A stretch of DNA of 64,000 nucleotides from Ancylobacter oerskovii (lineage in GTDB: Bacteria; Pseudomonadota; Alphaproteobacteria; Rhizobiales; Xanthobacteraceae), in assembly GCF_018390555.1 (NCBI RefSeq), contig NZ_JAHBGB010000019.1, positions 186,001 through 250,000 of the forward strand, read 5' to 3'. Under the pieces are notes generated by a model that was not told the DNA's origin, searched no databases, and saw nothing but the letters and a program-made list of their open reading frames with translations. The position numbers and the translations under genes were made by a program. Numbering within the stretch: the first letter of the stretch is position 1; the number at the start of each line of letters is the position of its first letter. Of this stretch, positions 35,848-43,893 are shown piece after piece.

Positions 35848-36052
35848 GATGCGGATGCCCCGAACGCTTGAGAGTACCAGCCGGCTCGTCGCCGGCCGTG
35901 CTCATATGGACGCTGTCGTCGCCATCACCATTGCGGGGCCTGCAATGGGAGGATTTCACGTCTGCAAGCTCGTCTCGTCAGGCTCGCTTCGTCGGCCTCG
36001 TCCCGGCGCCGGCAGGCAGGAAAGCCCGCCCGGAAGGAAAAAGCCCATCAAG

Positions 36053-36081
36053 AAAAAAGCCCGCCGGGCGACCGGCGGGCT
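36053..36081 (-). terminator. Rho-independent terminator of the DUF1127 gene
   Basis: On the minus strand: GCCCGCCGG, a four-base loop, CCGGCGGGC, then six T. It lies 65 bases after the DUF1127 stop. The rest of 35848-36145 holds no gene I can support. Confidence 0.85.
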
Positions 36082-36145
36082 CAGTTAGGCGGCATAAGGG
36101 GATAGGAACCGCCAAAGCTCGGTCCGGGTTTGCGGCCCGGCATGA

Positions 36146-36505
36146 TCAGTGGCACCCGGCGGTTTCGCGGGTGGCGGCGTTCGGCTCGGCCTGCGGGCGC
36201 ATCGCGTCGAGGCTGTCGCGCACCGCCTGCCGGCGGCCGGCGCGACGCTCGACGGCACGCACGACCAGCACGCTGGTCGGGTCCTGCCAGATCGGGCCGG
36301 AGGCGGCATCGCGCAGGTCGGCGCGCGTGAGGCCGATATCCTTGAGCATGCGGTCGTCGAAGTCGCCAAGCCGGTTGAGCACCGTACGGCGGTGCAGCGC
36401 CTTGGCGATACGCACGAGGGTCACGAAGCCACCGGCCAGCAGTCCGCTGGCAGCGGCACCGAAGGATGAAAACGCGGTTCTGCGGACTTCGCCCATGTAC
36501 GACAT
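36146..36505 (-). CDS. DUF1127-domain protein
   Basis: 119 residues from the ATG at 36505, which has GGAGG five bases upstream; longer in-frame starts lack this site. Residues about 38-80 hold the DUF1127 domain: RRTVLNRLGDFDDRMLKDIGLTRADLRDAASG. The part before it is hydrophobic (FGAAASGLLAGGFVTLV) and the tail is charged. In Agrobacterium and Rhodobacter, small DUF1127 proteins influence RNA turnover and phosphate or growth-phase gene expression. This one is longer than the roughly 50-residue minimal forms. It is divergent from a LysR gene across 192 bases with a palindrome. Confidence 0.85.
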   Translation of the reverse strand: MSYMGEVRRTAFSSFGAAASGLLAGGFVTLVRIAKALHRRTVLNRLGDFDDRMLKDIGLTRADLRDAASGPIWQDPTSVLVVRAVERRAGRRQAVRDSLDAMRPQAEPNAATRETAGCH

Positions 36506-36657
36506 CGATTCCTCCATCTGCGTCGGTCGCGCGGCGGTGCGGGCTATTTCGCCGATGGCGCGTCCCGCGCCCACCCGAATTCGCCGTCACCCGTTCGCGA
36601 CGAAATGGTTATGCGCGCGATCCATTGATCACACTAGCGAATGTTTCTGATCCGAGT

Positions 36658-36677
36658 TATCATCGATTTTGATGATA
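36658..36677 (+). promoter_or_regulatory. Palindrome upstream of the LysR gene (candidate operator)
   Basis: TATCATC (36658-36664), six-base spacer, GATGATA (36671-36677): perfect 7-base arms in the A/T-rich spacer between the DUF1127 gene and the LysR gene, 20 bases before the LysR start. LysR proteins commonly bind such dyads upstream of their own gene and a divergent target. Confidence 0.5.
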
Positions 36678-36697
36678 CGCGCCATGAGGGTCCCGCC

Positions 36698-37582
36698 ATG
36701 ACCGCCCTGCTCGACATTGATCAATTAAGAACGTTCATAGCCATCTCCGAAACCGGCAGCTTCACCCGGGCCTCCGAGGTGGTGCACAAGACCCAGTCGG
36801 CAGTGTCGATGCAGATGAAGCGGCTGGAGGAGCGGGTCGGCAAGCCGATCTTCTCCCGCGACGGGCGCGCCTCGCGCCTCACCGACGAGGGCGAGCGTTT
36901 GCTGGACTACGCCCGCCGCATCGTCCGGCTGAACATGGAGGCGGTGGCGAGCCTCACAAATGCCGAGCTTTCCGGCCGCGTGCGCCTCGGCGTGCCCGAC
37001 GATTACGCCGATCGCTACCTGCCCGAGATCATGGCGCGCTTCTCGCACACCCACCCCAATGTCGAGCTGACCGTGGTGTGCGATCCATCAACGGATCTGA
37101 TCGATCGCATCGACACCGGCGATCTTGACCTGGCGATCATCACCGATTGCGAAATGATCGCCCGCGAGACCGAGATCATCCGCCGCGAGCAGCTGCTCTG
37201 GGTGGGGTCGAGCCGCCACGCCACGCATCTCGAGGAGCCGCTGCCGCTGGCGCTCGGCCGGCAGAGCTGCAATTGGCGGCAGGAGGCGATCGCGCAATTG
37301 CAGGCGCTCGCCCGGCCGTTCCGCATCCTCTACACCTCCTCCAACTCGACGGCGGTGTCGGCGGCGGTGCTCGCCGGGCTCGCCATCTCCGTGCTGCCGG
37401 AATCCGGCCTGCGGCCGGGCATGCGGGTGCTCGGTCCCAGCGAGGGCTTTCCGGCGCTGGCGCCGTGCCGCATCGGGCTGGTGCGCAACCGGCATGAGCA
37501 TTCCGCCCTCGCCGACGCGCTCGCCGATCACATCGTGCAGGGCCTGGACAATATTTCGGAAGCGGCGATCGCGGCGGAATAG
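36698..37582 (+). CDS. LysR-family transcriptional regulator
   Basis: 294 residues from the ATG at 36698 (GAGGG seven bases upstream). The N-terminal HTH is standard: LDIDQLRTFIAISETGSFTRASEV, then KTQSAVSMQMKRLEERVG; the C-terminal effector domain begins RVRLGVPDDYADRYLPEIM. Divergent from the DUF1127 gene, separated by a TATCATC-N6-GATGATA palindrome that is a likely autoregulatory site. Effector and target are not identifiable; the DUF1127 gene is the first candidate by position. Confidence 0.9.
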   Translation: MTALLDIDQLRTFIAISETGSFTRASEVVHKTQSAVSMQMKRLEERVGKPIFSRDGRASRLTDEGERLLDYARRIVRLNMEAVASLTNAELSGRVRLGVPDDYADRYLPEIMARFSHTHPNVELTVVCDPSTDLIDRIDTGDLDLAIITDCEMIARETEIIRREQLLWVGSSRHATHLEEPLPLALGRQSCNWRQEAIAQLQALARPFRILYTSSNSTAVSAAVLAGLAISVLPESGLRPGMRVLGPSEGFPALAPCRIGLVRNRHEHSALADALADHIVQGLDNISEAAIAAE

Positions 37583-37647
37583 GAACCCGGGGCGCGTCCC
37601 GCCGGTTGTGGCGGCAGGCGAGAGGCCACAGCTCCGGGGAGGCCGCC

Positions 37648-38067
37648 ATGGCAACCAGTCCCGTTTCCGGCGACATCGTGCCGTTCCTGCGCTACGCCGA
37701 TCCGCGCGCGGCCATCGACTGGCTGGAGCGGGCCTTCGGCTTCGAGCCGATCCTGGTGGTCGACGACGAGGCGGGCGGCGTCGCCCATGCCGAGCTGCGG
37801 CTCGGCTCCTCCGCCATCATGCTGGGTGGCCTGAAGGAGGACGCGCTGGGCATGATCCGGCCGGGCGAGGCCGGCGGCGTCACCCAGGGCATCTATGTGA
37901 CGGTGGCGGACGCCGAACCGCTCTGGGTGCGGGCGCGGACCGCCGGCGCCCGGGTGGTGATCAACATCTACGATACCCCCTATGGCTCGCGGGAGTTCGC
38001 GGTGTGCGATCCCGAAGGCCATCTGTGGAGCATCGGCACCTATCGCGCCGGCTCGTGGCAGGGCTGA
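37648..38067 (+). CDS. VOC/glyoxalase-fold protein
   Basis: 139 residues from the ATG at 37648 (GGGGAGG upstream). Single domain with the beta-alpha-beta-beta-beta pattern: VPFLRYADPRAAIDWLERAFGFEP, HAELRLGSSAIMLGG, GIYVTVADAEPLW, and YGSREFAVCDPEGHLWSIGTY. Proteins of this PhnB-like set are usually uncharacterised; bleomycin-resistance-like binding or isomerase activity is possible. It ends 22 bases before the end of gshA on the other strand. Confidence 0.85.
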   Translation: MATSPVSGDIVPFLRYADPRAAIDWLERAFGFEPILVVDDEAGGVAHAELRLGSSAIMLGGLKEDALGMIRPGEAGGVTQGIYVTVADAEPLWVRARTAGARVVINIYDTPYGSREFAVCDPEGHLWSIGTYRAGSWQG

Positions 38068-38089
38068 CGCCGCCCCGCCGCCGGCGGGC

Positions 38090-39460
38090 TCAGTAGGCGT
38101 CCTCGTCGAACACCGGCTCCACCGAGCCGCCCCACGGACCCTCATAGCGCGCCAGCAGGCGCTCGGCCGGGGTGATGCCTTCCGCCAGGCTGTCTTCCAG
38201 CGGCTTGAGGAAGCGCGTCTCGTCGCGGCCCTGGCTGTCGCGCCTGTCGCGGCGGGCGAGCCCGGCGCGGGCGATGGACACCATTTCGCGCGCCAGGTCG
38301 AGCATCGTCCGGCCGGCGATCTCGGCCTTGAAGCCGAGCCTCGGCACGTCGTCGCGCAGCTTCTGCCGCTCGGCCGCGCTCCAGCCCTTGGCGAGGTCCC
38401 AGGCGGCGTCGAGACTGGTGGTGTCGTAATAGAGGCCGGTCCACAGGGCCGGCAGCGCGCAGAGGTTCTTCCAGGAGCCGGCATCCGCCCCGCGCATTTC
38501 GAGATAGCGCTTCAGCCGCACCTCGGGGAAGATCGTAGAGAGGTGGTTGGCCCAGTCGGAGACGGTCGGCCCCTCGCCGGGCAGCGCGGGATGCTTGCGG
38601 GCCATCAGGTCGCGGAAGGACGAGCCGGCGACGTCGATGTAGTGATCGCCGCGCTTGATGAAATACATGGGAACGTCGAGCGCATAGTCGACATAGGCCT
38701 CGAAGCCCATGCCGTCCTCGAAGGCGAAGGGCAGCATGCCCGCGCGCTCATTGTCGGTGTCGCGCCAGATCTCCGAGCGGAAGGAGAGGAAGCCGTTGGG
38801 CTTGCCCTCGGTGAAGGGCGAGTTGGCGAACAGGGCGGTGGCGACCGGCTGCAGGGCGAGGCCGACCCGCAGCTTCTTCACCATGTCGGCTTCGGAGGCG
38901 AAATCGAGATTCACCTGCACGGTGCAGGTGCGGAACATCATGTCGAGGCCGTGCGAGCCGACCTTCGGCATGTAGTTGGCCATGATGCGGTAGCGCCCCT
39001 TGGGCATCACCGGCGTCTGCGCCAGCGTCCATTTCGGGCTCATGCCGAGGCCGAGGAAGCCGAAGCCGAGCGGGGTCGCCACCTCGCGCACCTGGTCGAG
39101 ATGGCCGTTCACCTCGGCGCAGGTCTCGTGGATCGAGGCCAGCGGCGCGCCGGAAAGCTCGAACTGCCCGCCGGGCTCCAGCGAGATCGCCCCGCCGCCC
39201 ACGGTGTCGGCGAGGCCGATGATCGCCTCGCCCTCCATGATCGGCTCCCAGCTGTTCAGCGCCTGCATGCCCTCCAGCAGGGCGCGGATGCCGTTCGCGC
39301 CTTCATAGGGCACCGGCGCGTGGCCGTTCAGCGTGAAGGGGAATTTCTCGTGCTCGGTGCCGATGCGGAAGCGCTGCGGCGGCTTGCAGCCGGCCTCCAG
39401 CCAGGCGACCAGTTCGTCGCGGCTCTCGATGGGCTGGGTGTCGATCTGGTCTCGCGCCAT
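38090..39460 (-). CDS. gshA: Glutamate-cysteine ligase (plant/alphaproteobacterial type)
   Basis: 456 residues. First step of glutathione synthesis. The long N-terminal catalytic part contains RFRIGTEHEKFPF, GGGAISLEPGGQFELSGAPL and MFRTCTVQVNLDFAS, which mark the GCS2/plant-like class, not the E. coli GshA class. Start at 39460 has GGAG five bases upstream. It lies 118 bases downstream of rsmE on the same strand; this rsmE-gshA order recurs in alphaproteobacteria. The spacer has a palindrome. Confidence 0.94.
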   Translation of the reverse strand: MARDQIDTQPIESRDELVAWLEAGCKPPQRFRIGTEHEKFPFTLNGHAPVPYEGANGIRALLEGMQALNSWEPIMEGEAIIGLADTVGGGAISLEPGGQFELSGAPLASIHETCAEVNGHLDQVREVATPLGFGFLGLGMSPKWTLAQTPVMPKGRYRIMANYMPKVGSHGLDMMFRTCTVQVNLDFASEADMVKKLRVGLALQPVATALFANSPFTEGKPNGFLSFRSEIWRDTDNERAGMLPFAFEDGMGFEAYVDYALDVPMYFIKRGDHYIDVAGSSFRDLMARKHPALPGEGPTVSDWANHLSTIFPEVRLKRYLEMRGADAGSWKNLCALPALWTGLYYDTTSLDAAWDLAKGWSAAERQKLRDDVPRLGFKAEIAGRTMLDLAREMVSIARAGLARRDRRDSQGRDETRFLKPLEDSLAEGITPAERLLARYEGPWGGSVEPVFDEDAY

Positions 39461-39530
39461 GGGAACTCCGGCGGCTCGGACGAGCCAATTGGGGCGCGAG
39501 AACATACACAGGCCGAAGGGCAACGCAAAT

Positions 39531-39566
39531 CGGTGAATTTCCGCGATTTCACCGTGGGATTCACCG
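39531..39566 (+). promoter_or_regulatory. Inverted and direct repeats between rsmE and gshA
   Basis: CGGTGAA (39531-39537) and TTCACCG (39548-39554) form a 7-base dyad with a 10-base spacer, and a third TTCACCG lies at 39560-39566. It could be a gshA operator. It lacks a T-run on the minus strand, so a terminator for rsmE is less likely. Confidence 0.35.
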
Positions 39567-39578
39567 GCTGCCGCAGCG

Positions 39579-40343
39579 TCAGATTTCGCGCGCCGCGCCG
39601 ACCAGGGCGAGGGCCGCCACCGCCGCCGTGTCGGCCCGCAGGATGCGGGGGCCGAGCGAGAGGACGATGGTTCTATCGCGCGCGATAAGCATCCGCCGCT
39701 CCACCTCGGCAAAGCCGCCCTCGGGCCCCACCAGCACCGCCAGCGGCGCGGTGCCGGCGGCGCGGATCCTCGCCACCGGGTCGCCGGGCCCGGCGGCCTC
39801 GTCGCAGAATATGATCACTTTTTCGTGTTCGAGGCCGGCCAGCCAGCGCTCGAAAGGCAGCGGCTCGGCGACCTCGGGAATGGCGAGGATGCCGCATTGC
39901 TCGGCGGCCTCGATGGCGTTCGCCCGCATGCGCTCGGTGTTCACGCGGGTGGCCTGGGTGTGGCGGGTGATCACCGGCACGAGGCGGCCGGCGCCCATCT
40001 CCACCGCCTTCTGCACCATATAGTCGAGCCGGGCATGCTTCAGCGGCGCGAAGGCGTAGTCGAGGGCGGCCAGCGGGGCCTGCGGCCTGAGCTGCCGCTC
40101 GCAACGCAGGACGACGTCGCGCTTTCCCGCGCTCTGGCGCACGGCGCGCCACTCGCCGTCGCGCCCGTTGAACAGGTGCAGCGCCGCGCCCGGCTCGAGG
40201 CGGATCACATCGGCGACATAATGCGCCCGGTCGCGGTCGAGGCGGATCTCCGCCCCGTCGCCCAGCTCGTCGGGCACGAACAGCCGCTGGGCGCGGAAAT
40301 CATAGGCCTCGGCCTCGGCACTCTCGCCGCGCATGCGCGCCAT
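39579..40343 (-). CDS. rsmE: 16S rRNA m3U1498 methyltransferase
   Basis: 254 residues from the ATG at 40343. SPOUT-class methyltransferase of the RsmE family: N-terminal PUA-like part (QRLFVPDELGDGAEIRLDR), then YMVQKAVEMGAGRLVPVITRHTQ, the SAM knot LVGPEGGFAEVE and LGPRILRADTAAVAAL. It methylates U1498 of 16S rRNA in the small subunit. First gene of a probable minus-strand pair with gshA; divergent from the secreted protein gene at 40474. Confidence 0.94.
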   Translation of the reverse strand: MARMRGESAEAEAYDFRAQRLFVPDELGDGAEIRLDRDRAHYVADVIRLEPGAALHLFNGRDGEWRAVRQSAGKRDVVLRCERQLRPQAPLAALDYAFAPLKHARLDYMVQKAVEMGAGRLVPVITRHTQATRVNTERMRANAIEAAEQCGILAIPEVAEPLPFERWLAGLEHEKVIIFCDEAAGPGDPVARIRAAGTAPLAVLVGPEGGFAEVERRMLIARDRTIVLSLGPRILRADTAAVAALALVGAAREI

Positions 40344-40473
40344 AACTCTGCCTGCATCTGGGGGCGTGGGTGGGCGGTAACAGGCGGAATTAACCATTCT
40401 GCCGTGATATTGCCCTAAGTTTCAGGCCTCTGTATCACGCTTGGTAAGCGACGTCCCTTCAGCGGAAGACGGA

Positions 40474-41232
40474 ATGACACGTCAGTTTTTGCACGGCCAT
40501 CGGGCCAGCTCCCGCGCGACGCGCGGCACCCACGCCGCCTTCGTCGGTCTCGCGGCCATGGCCGGCGTGGCGCTGGCGGCGGTCCCGGCGGGCGCCCAAT
40601 GGATCGGCACGCCCGGCGGCAGCGGCGACAGCACGCCCCCGGCGATGAGCACGACGCCCGCCCCGGCCGCCACTGCGCCGGCGGCCACCGCGCCGGCTCC
40701 CTCGCTGTCGCCCGACGGCATGGCGTCGGATCTGGGCAGCGCCGGCCTGGCGGCTCCCTCGCTGTCGTCCCCTTCCGCGATGCCCGGCGGCGGCGCCCAG
40801 CCTTCGGGCGACATGGCCGATTGCCAGACCAATGTGAACAAGCTGCGCGGCGATCTCGAATCCCGCGGCAACGCCCTGCAGGCGGCCACCAAGAAGAAGC
40901 GGCCTCCGTCGGAGCTGTGCCCGCTGTTCCGCAATTTCGCCTCGTCGCAGCAGAAGTTCCTCAGCTATCTGCGCACCAACAAGACCAAGTGCGGCGTGCC
41001 GGACGAGGTGCTCTCCAAGCTGCGCGAGAATACCAACGGTGTGGTCGGGGTGCGCGACAAGGTGTGCAAGGTCGCCGCCGACATGCAGTCCGGCGGCGGT
41101 GCTGCCGGCGGCGGTGCGCCGCCGCAGAGCTCGGTGGCCTCCGGCCTCGGCCTGTCGAGCGGCCTGCCCGGCGTGTCCGCCAACAAGCCCGGCGGCGTGT
41201 TCGACACGCTCGGCGGCAGCGCGCTGCGCTGA
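40474..41232 (+). CDS. Secreted Ala/Pro/Ser-rich protein of unknown function
   Basis: 252 residues. Charged N-terminus, hydrophobic core (FVGLAAMAGVALAAVPAGAQ) and a likely signal-peptidase cut after GAQ or nearby. A low-complexity Pro/Ala/Ser/Thr linker (about residues 45-110) follows, then a compact region with four Cys (DCQTNVNKLRGD, ELCPLFRNFASSQQ, TKCGVPDEVL, DKVCKVAADM) and a Gly-rich end. The Cys spacing suggests two disulfides in the periplasm. I recall similar uncharacterised proteins in Hyphomicrobiales but no named family. Immediately upstream of ubiA by 20 bases. Confidence 0.75.
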   Translation: MTRQFLHGHRASSRATRGTHAAFVGLAAMAGVALAAVPAGAQWIGTPGGSGDSTPPAMSTTPAPAATAPAATAPAPSLSPDGMASDLGSAGLAAPSLSSPSAMPGGGAQPSGDMADCQTNVNKLRGDLESRGNALQAATKKKRPPSELCPLFRNFASSQQKFLSYLRTNKTKCGVPDEVLSKLRENTNGVVGVRDKVCKVAADMQSGGGAAGGGAPPQSSVASGLGLSSGLPGVSANKPGGVFDTLGGSALR

Positions 41233-41252
41233 TCCCGCCGGCCGCGCCTCCG

Positions 41253-42203
41253 ATGACCGTGACCGCTCCCGCCGCCGCTCCCGCCGATGCCGCGGGCAAT
41301 TGGGTGGAGCGGCACGCGCCGTCCTTCGCGCATCCCTATCTGCGGCTGGCGCGCCTCGACCGGCCGATCGGCTCCTGGCTGCTGCTGATCCCGTGCTGGT
41401 GGTCGGTGGCGCTGGCGGCCCGGCATCTGCGCGCCGACGGCCTCGCTGCCGATTTCGCGGCGGCGCTCGGCTATCTCCTGCTGTTCGCGCTCGGCGCGGT
41501 GGCGATGCGCGGCGCCGGCTGCACCTGGAACGACATTCTCGACCGCGACATCGACGGCAAGGTCGAGCGCACCCGCTCGCGGCCGCTGCCCTCGGGGCAG
41601 GTGAGCCTCGCCGCCGCCTTCGCCTTCCTGGTCGCGCAGGCGCTGGTCGGTCTTGCCGTCCTGCTCTGCCTGCCGCGCTTCGCGCAGGTCACCGCGCTGG
41701 CCTCGCTCGGCATCGTCGCCGTCTATCCGTTGATGAAGCGGGTGATCTGGATACCGCAGGCGGTGCTCGGCCTGTGCTTCTCCTGGGGCGCGCTGATGGG
41801 GTTCGCGGCGCTGATGCAGGCGCTGCCGCCGGCGGCGCTGCTGCTCTATGCCGGCTCGATCCTGTGGGTGATCGGCTACGACACCATCTACGCGCATATG
41901 GACCGCGCCGACGACGCGGTGGTCGGGGTCAAGTCCTCCGCCCGGCTGTTCGAGCGCGCGACGCGGCCCTGGCTGGTCGGCTTCTATGCCGGGGCGGCGC
42001 TGCTGATCGCGGCGGCGGCGGCCGCGGCGGGCGGCGGCCTGTTCGCCTATGCCGGCGTGGCGCTGTTCGCCCTGCATCTCGCCTGGCAGATCGCGCGGCT
42101 CGACATCGACGACCCGGCGTTGTGCCTGAAGCTGTTCCGTTCCAACCGCGACGCCGGGCTCGTGCTGTTCGCCGGCTTCGTCCTCCAGGCGCTGGCCGGC
42201 TGA
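41253..42203 (+). CDS. ubiA: 4-hydroxybenzoate polyprenyltransferase
   Basis: 316 residues, integral membrane prenyltransferase with about eight helices. Attaches the polyprenyl tail to 4-hydroxybenzoate in ubiquinone synthesis. First Asp-rich motif NDILDRDIDGKVERTRSRPLPSG; second YDTIYAHMDRADD. The N-terminal WVERHAPSFAHPYLRLARLDRPIG is typical of alphaproteobacterial UbiA. It follows the secreted protein gene by 20 bases. Together with ubiE and ubiB at the left end, three ubiquinone genes lie in the window. Confidence 0.95.
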   Translation: MTVTAPAAAPADAAGNWVERHAPSFAHPYLRLARLDRPIGSWLLLIPCWWSVALAARHLRADGLAADFAAALGYLLLFALGAVAMRGAGCTWNDILDRDIDGKVERTRSRPLPSGQVSLAAAFAFLVAQALVGLAVLLCLPRFAQVTALASLGIVAVYPLMKRVIWIPQAVLGLCFSWGALMGFAALMQALPPAALLLYAGSILWVIGYDTIYAHMDRADDAVVGVKSSARLFERATRPWLVGFYAGAALLIAAAAAAAGGGLFAYAGVALFALHLAWQIARLDIDDPALCLKLFRSNRDAGLVLFAGFVLQALAG

Positions 42204-42269
42204 GCGGCGAGGTTGTCCACGCGGGTGGCGGGTGATAATCAGCCGCCATCGCATAAAGGGCCGAGCCTC

Positions 42270-42902
42270 ATGACCATCCGCCTGCATCGCGGCGACCTCG
42301 TCGACCTGTCGCGCTATTCGCCGGAAAAGTCGCCTTTCGTGGCGATCGACACCGAGACGCTCGGCCTCAACCCGCACCGCGACCGGCTGTGCGTGGTGCA
42401 GCTGTCGCCGGGCGACGGCTCGGCCGACGTGGTGCAGATCCCGGCCGGCGCCGGCCCCGGCAGCGCGCCGAACCTCGAGGCGCTGCTCGCCGACCCCGGC
42501 ATCGTCAAGCTGTTCCACTTCGCCCGTTTCGACGTCGCGGTGCTCGGCAAGGCGTTCGGCGTGCCGGTCGAGCCGATCTGGTGCACCAAGATCGCCTCCA
42601 AGCTCACCCGCACCTATACCGATCGCCACGGGCTGAAGGAGCTGGCGCGCGAGCTTATCGGCGTCGACCTGTCGAAGCAGCAGCAGAGCTCCGACTGGGC
42701 GGCCGAGGACCTCACCGAGGCGCAGCTGCAATATGCCGCCTCCGACGTGCTCTATCTGCACGCCATCCGCGAGAAGCTGGTCGCCATGCTGGCGCGCGAG
42801 GGCCGCACCGCCCTCGCCGAATCCTGCTTCCGCTTCCTGCCGACCCGCGCCGCGCTCGACCTCGCCGGCTGGCCGGAAGAGGACATCTTCGCGCATAGCT
42901 GA
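42270..42902 (+). CDS. RNase D-like 3'-5' exonuclease (short form)
   Basis: 210 residues, a DEDDy exonuclease domain only. Motif I VAIDTETLGL, motif II FHFARFDVAVL, motif III QLQYAASDVLYLHAIREKL. True RNase D has two C-terminal HRDC domains and is about 370 residues; they are missing here, so this is the small RNase D-like family common in alphaproteobacteria. It ends 122 bases before lptC on the same strand, its usual neighbour in this lineage. Likely RNA or DNA 3'-end trimming; substrate not known. Confidence 0.9.
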   Translation: MTIRLHRGDLVDLSRYSPEKSPFVAIDTETLGLNPHRDRLCVVQLSPGDGSADVVQIPAGAGPGSAPNLEALLADPGIVKLFHFARFDVAVLGKAFGVPVEPIWCTKIASKLTRTYTDRHGLKELARELIGVDLSKQQQSSDWAAEDLTEAQLQYAASDVLYLHAIREKLVAMLAREGRTALAESCFRFLPTRAALDLAGWPEEDIFAHS

Positions 42903-43024
42903 GCTCTATCAAGGGTTTGCGGCGTTTTACCCTGCGGCGGGCCGGCGTGGCTTGCGCGCGGGGGGTGGAGTCGCCATTTTAAGTGCCGCTGGAGGGGCCG
43001 GCGACCGGGGACGTGCCTCAACTC

Positions 43025-43795
43025 ATGAATCGACAGATCACATCCGCCGAGCAGAGCGCGTCGGGGCCGGGGAGCGCGGCGTCGGCACGCCGCGTGGCCG
43101 CTGCGAGCCAGCGCTTCCGCGATGCCGCGCGCCATAGCCGCTGGGTCCGCCTGTTCAAGCGCGGCACGCCGGTGGCGGTGGTGCTCGGCCTCGCGACCAT
43201 TGGCGGCTTCGTCTGGCTGGATCCGTTCCGCATTCCCGTCGACCTGCCGGTGGAGCTCGGCCGCGCCTCGCTGTCCGGCAGCCGCATCAAGATGGAGCTG
43301 CCCAAGCTCAGCGGCTTCACCGAGGACAATCGCGGCTACAACCTCACCGCCGAAGCGGCGTCGCAGGACCTGACCCAGCCCAACCGCATCGATCTCGAAG
43401 TGATCCATGCGCGCATCGAGCTGGCCGAGCAGGGCTGGGCCAAGCTGACCGCCAAGGTCGGCAGCTACGACACCAAGACGCAGGACATCACGCTGGGGGA
43501 GGGCGTCGAGTTCTCCACCAATGCGGGCTATGCCGGCAAGCTGCAGGAGGCGTCGGTCAGCATGCGCGACGGGCGGCTGGTCAGCGAGCACCCGGTCGAG
43601 CTCACCTATACCGATGCGCGGCTGACCGCCGACCGCATGGAGGTGACGCAGAAGGACGCGCGGGCCCTGTTCACCGGCAATGTCTCGCTGGTGTTCAAGC
43701 TGCCGCCGGAGAACAAGGCGGAGCTGAAGACCGGCACCACCGCGGTGGCGCTGGACCCGGCTTCCGCCGCGCCGTCGACCCGGGCTATACCGTGA
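43025..43795 (+). CDS. lptC: LptC, lipopolysaccharide transport protein
   Basis: 256 residues from the ATG at 43025 (an upstream in-frame GTG/ATG is possible). One N-terminal membrane helix (VAVVLGLATIGGFVWLDPF) and a periplasmic beta-jellyroll OstA-like domain: LPKLSGFTEDNRGYNLTAEAASQD, LTAKVGSYDTKTQDITLGEGVEF, LTADRMEVTQKDA. Links the inner-membrane LptBFG exporter to LptA. Followed by lptA after 98 bases. The lptC-lptA-lptB-rpoN order is conserved in proteobacteria. Confidence 0.88.
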   Translation: MNRQITSAEQSASGPGSAASARRVAAASQRFRDAARHSRWVRLFKRGTPVAVVLGLATIGGFVWLDPFRIPVDLPVELGRASLSGSRIKMELPKLSGFTEDNRGYNLTAEAASQDLTQPNRIDLEVIHARIELAEQGWAKLTAKVGSYDTKTQDITLGEGVEFSTNAGYAGKLQEASVSMRDGRLVSEHPVELTYTDARLTADRMEVTQKDARALFTGNVSLVFKLPPENKAELKTGTTAVALDPASAAPSTRAIP

Positions 43796-43893
43796 TGCCG
43801 GGAGGGGCGGGCGTCCCGGCGGCGGGGGCCTCGCGGGCCGGGATCTTCCGGCTTCCCATTGAATGCCTGCGCGCAGCCGGATAGACATAGATC

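Noticed and set aside
40390-40397. TTAACCAT resembling a CtrA half-site near rsmE and the secreted protein
   Set aside because: Only one half-site is present with no partner at the right spacing; chance occurrence is likely despite the presence of divL in the window.
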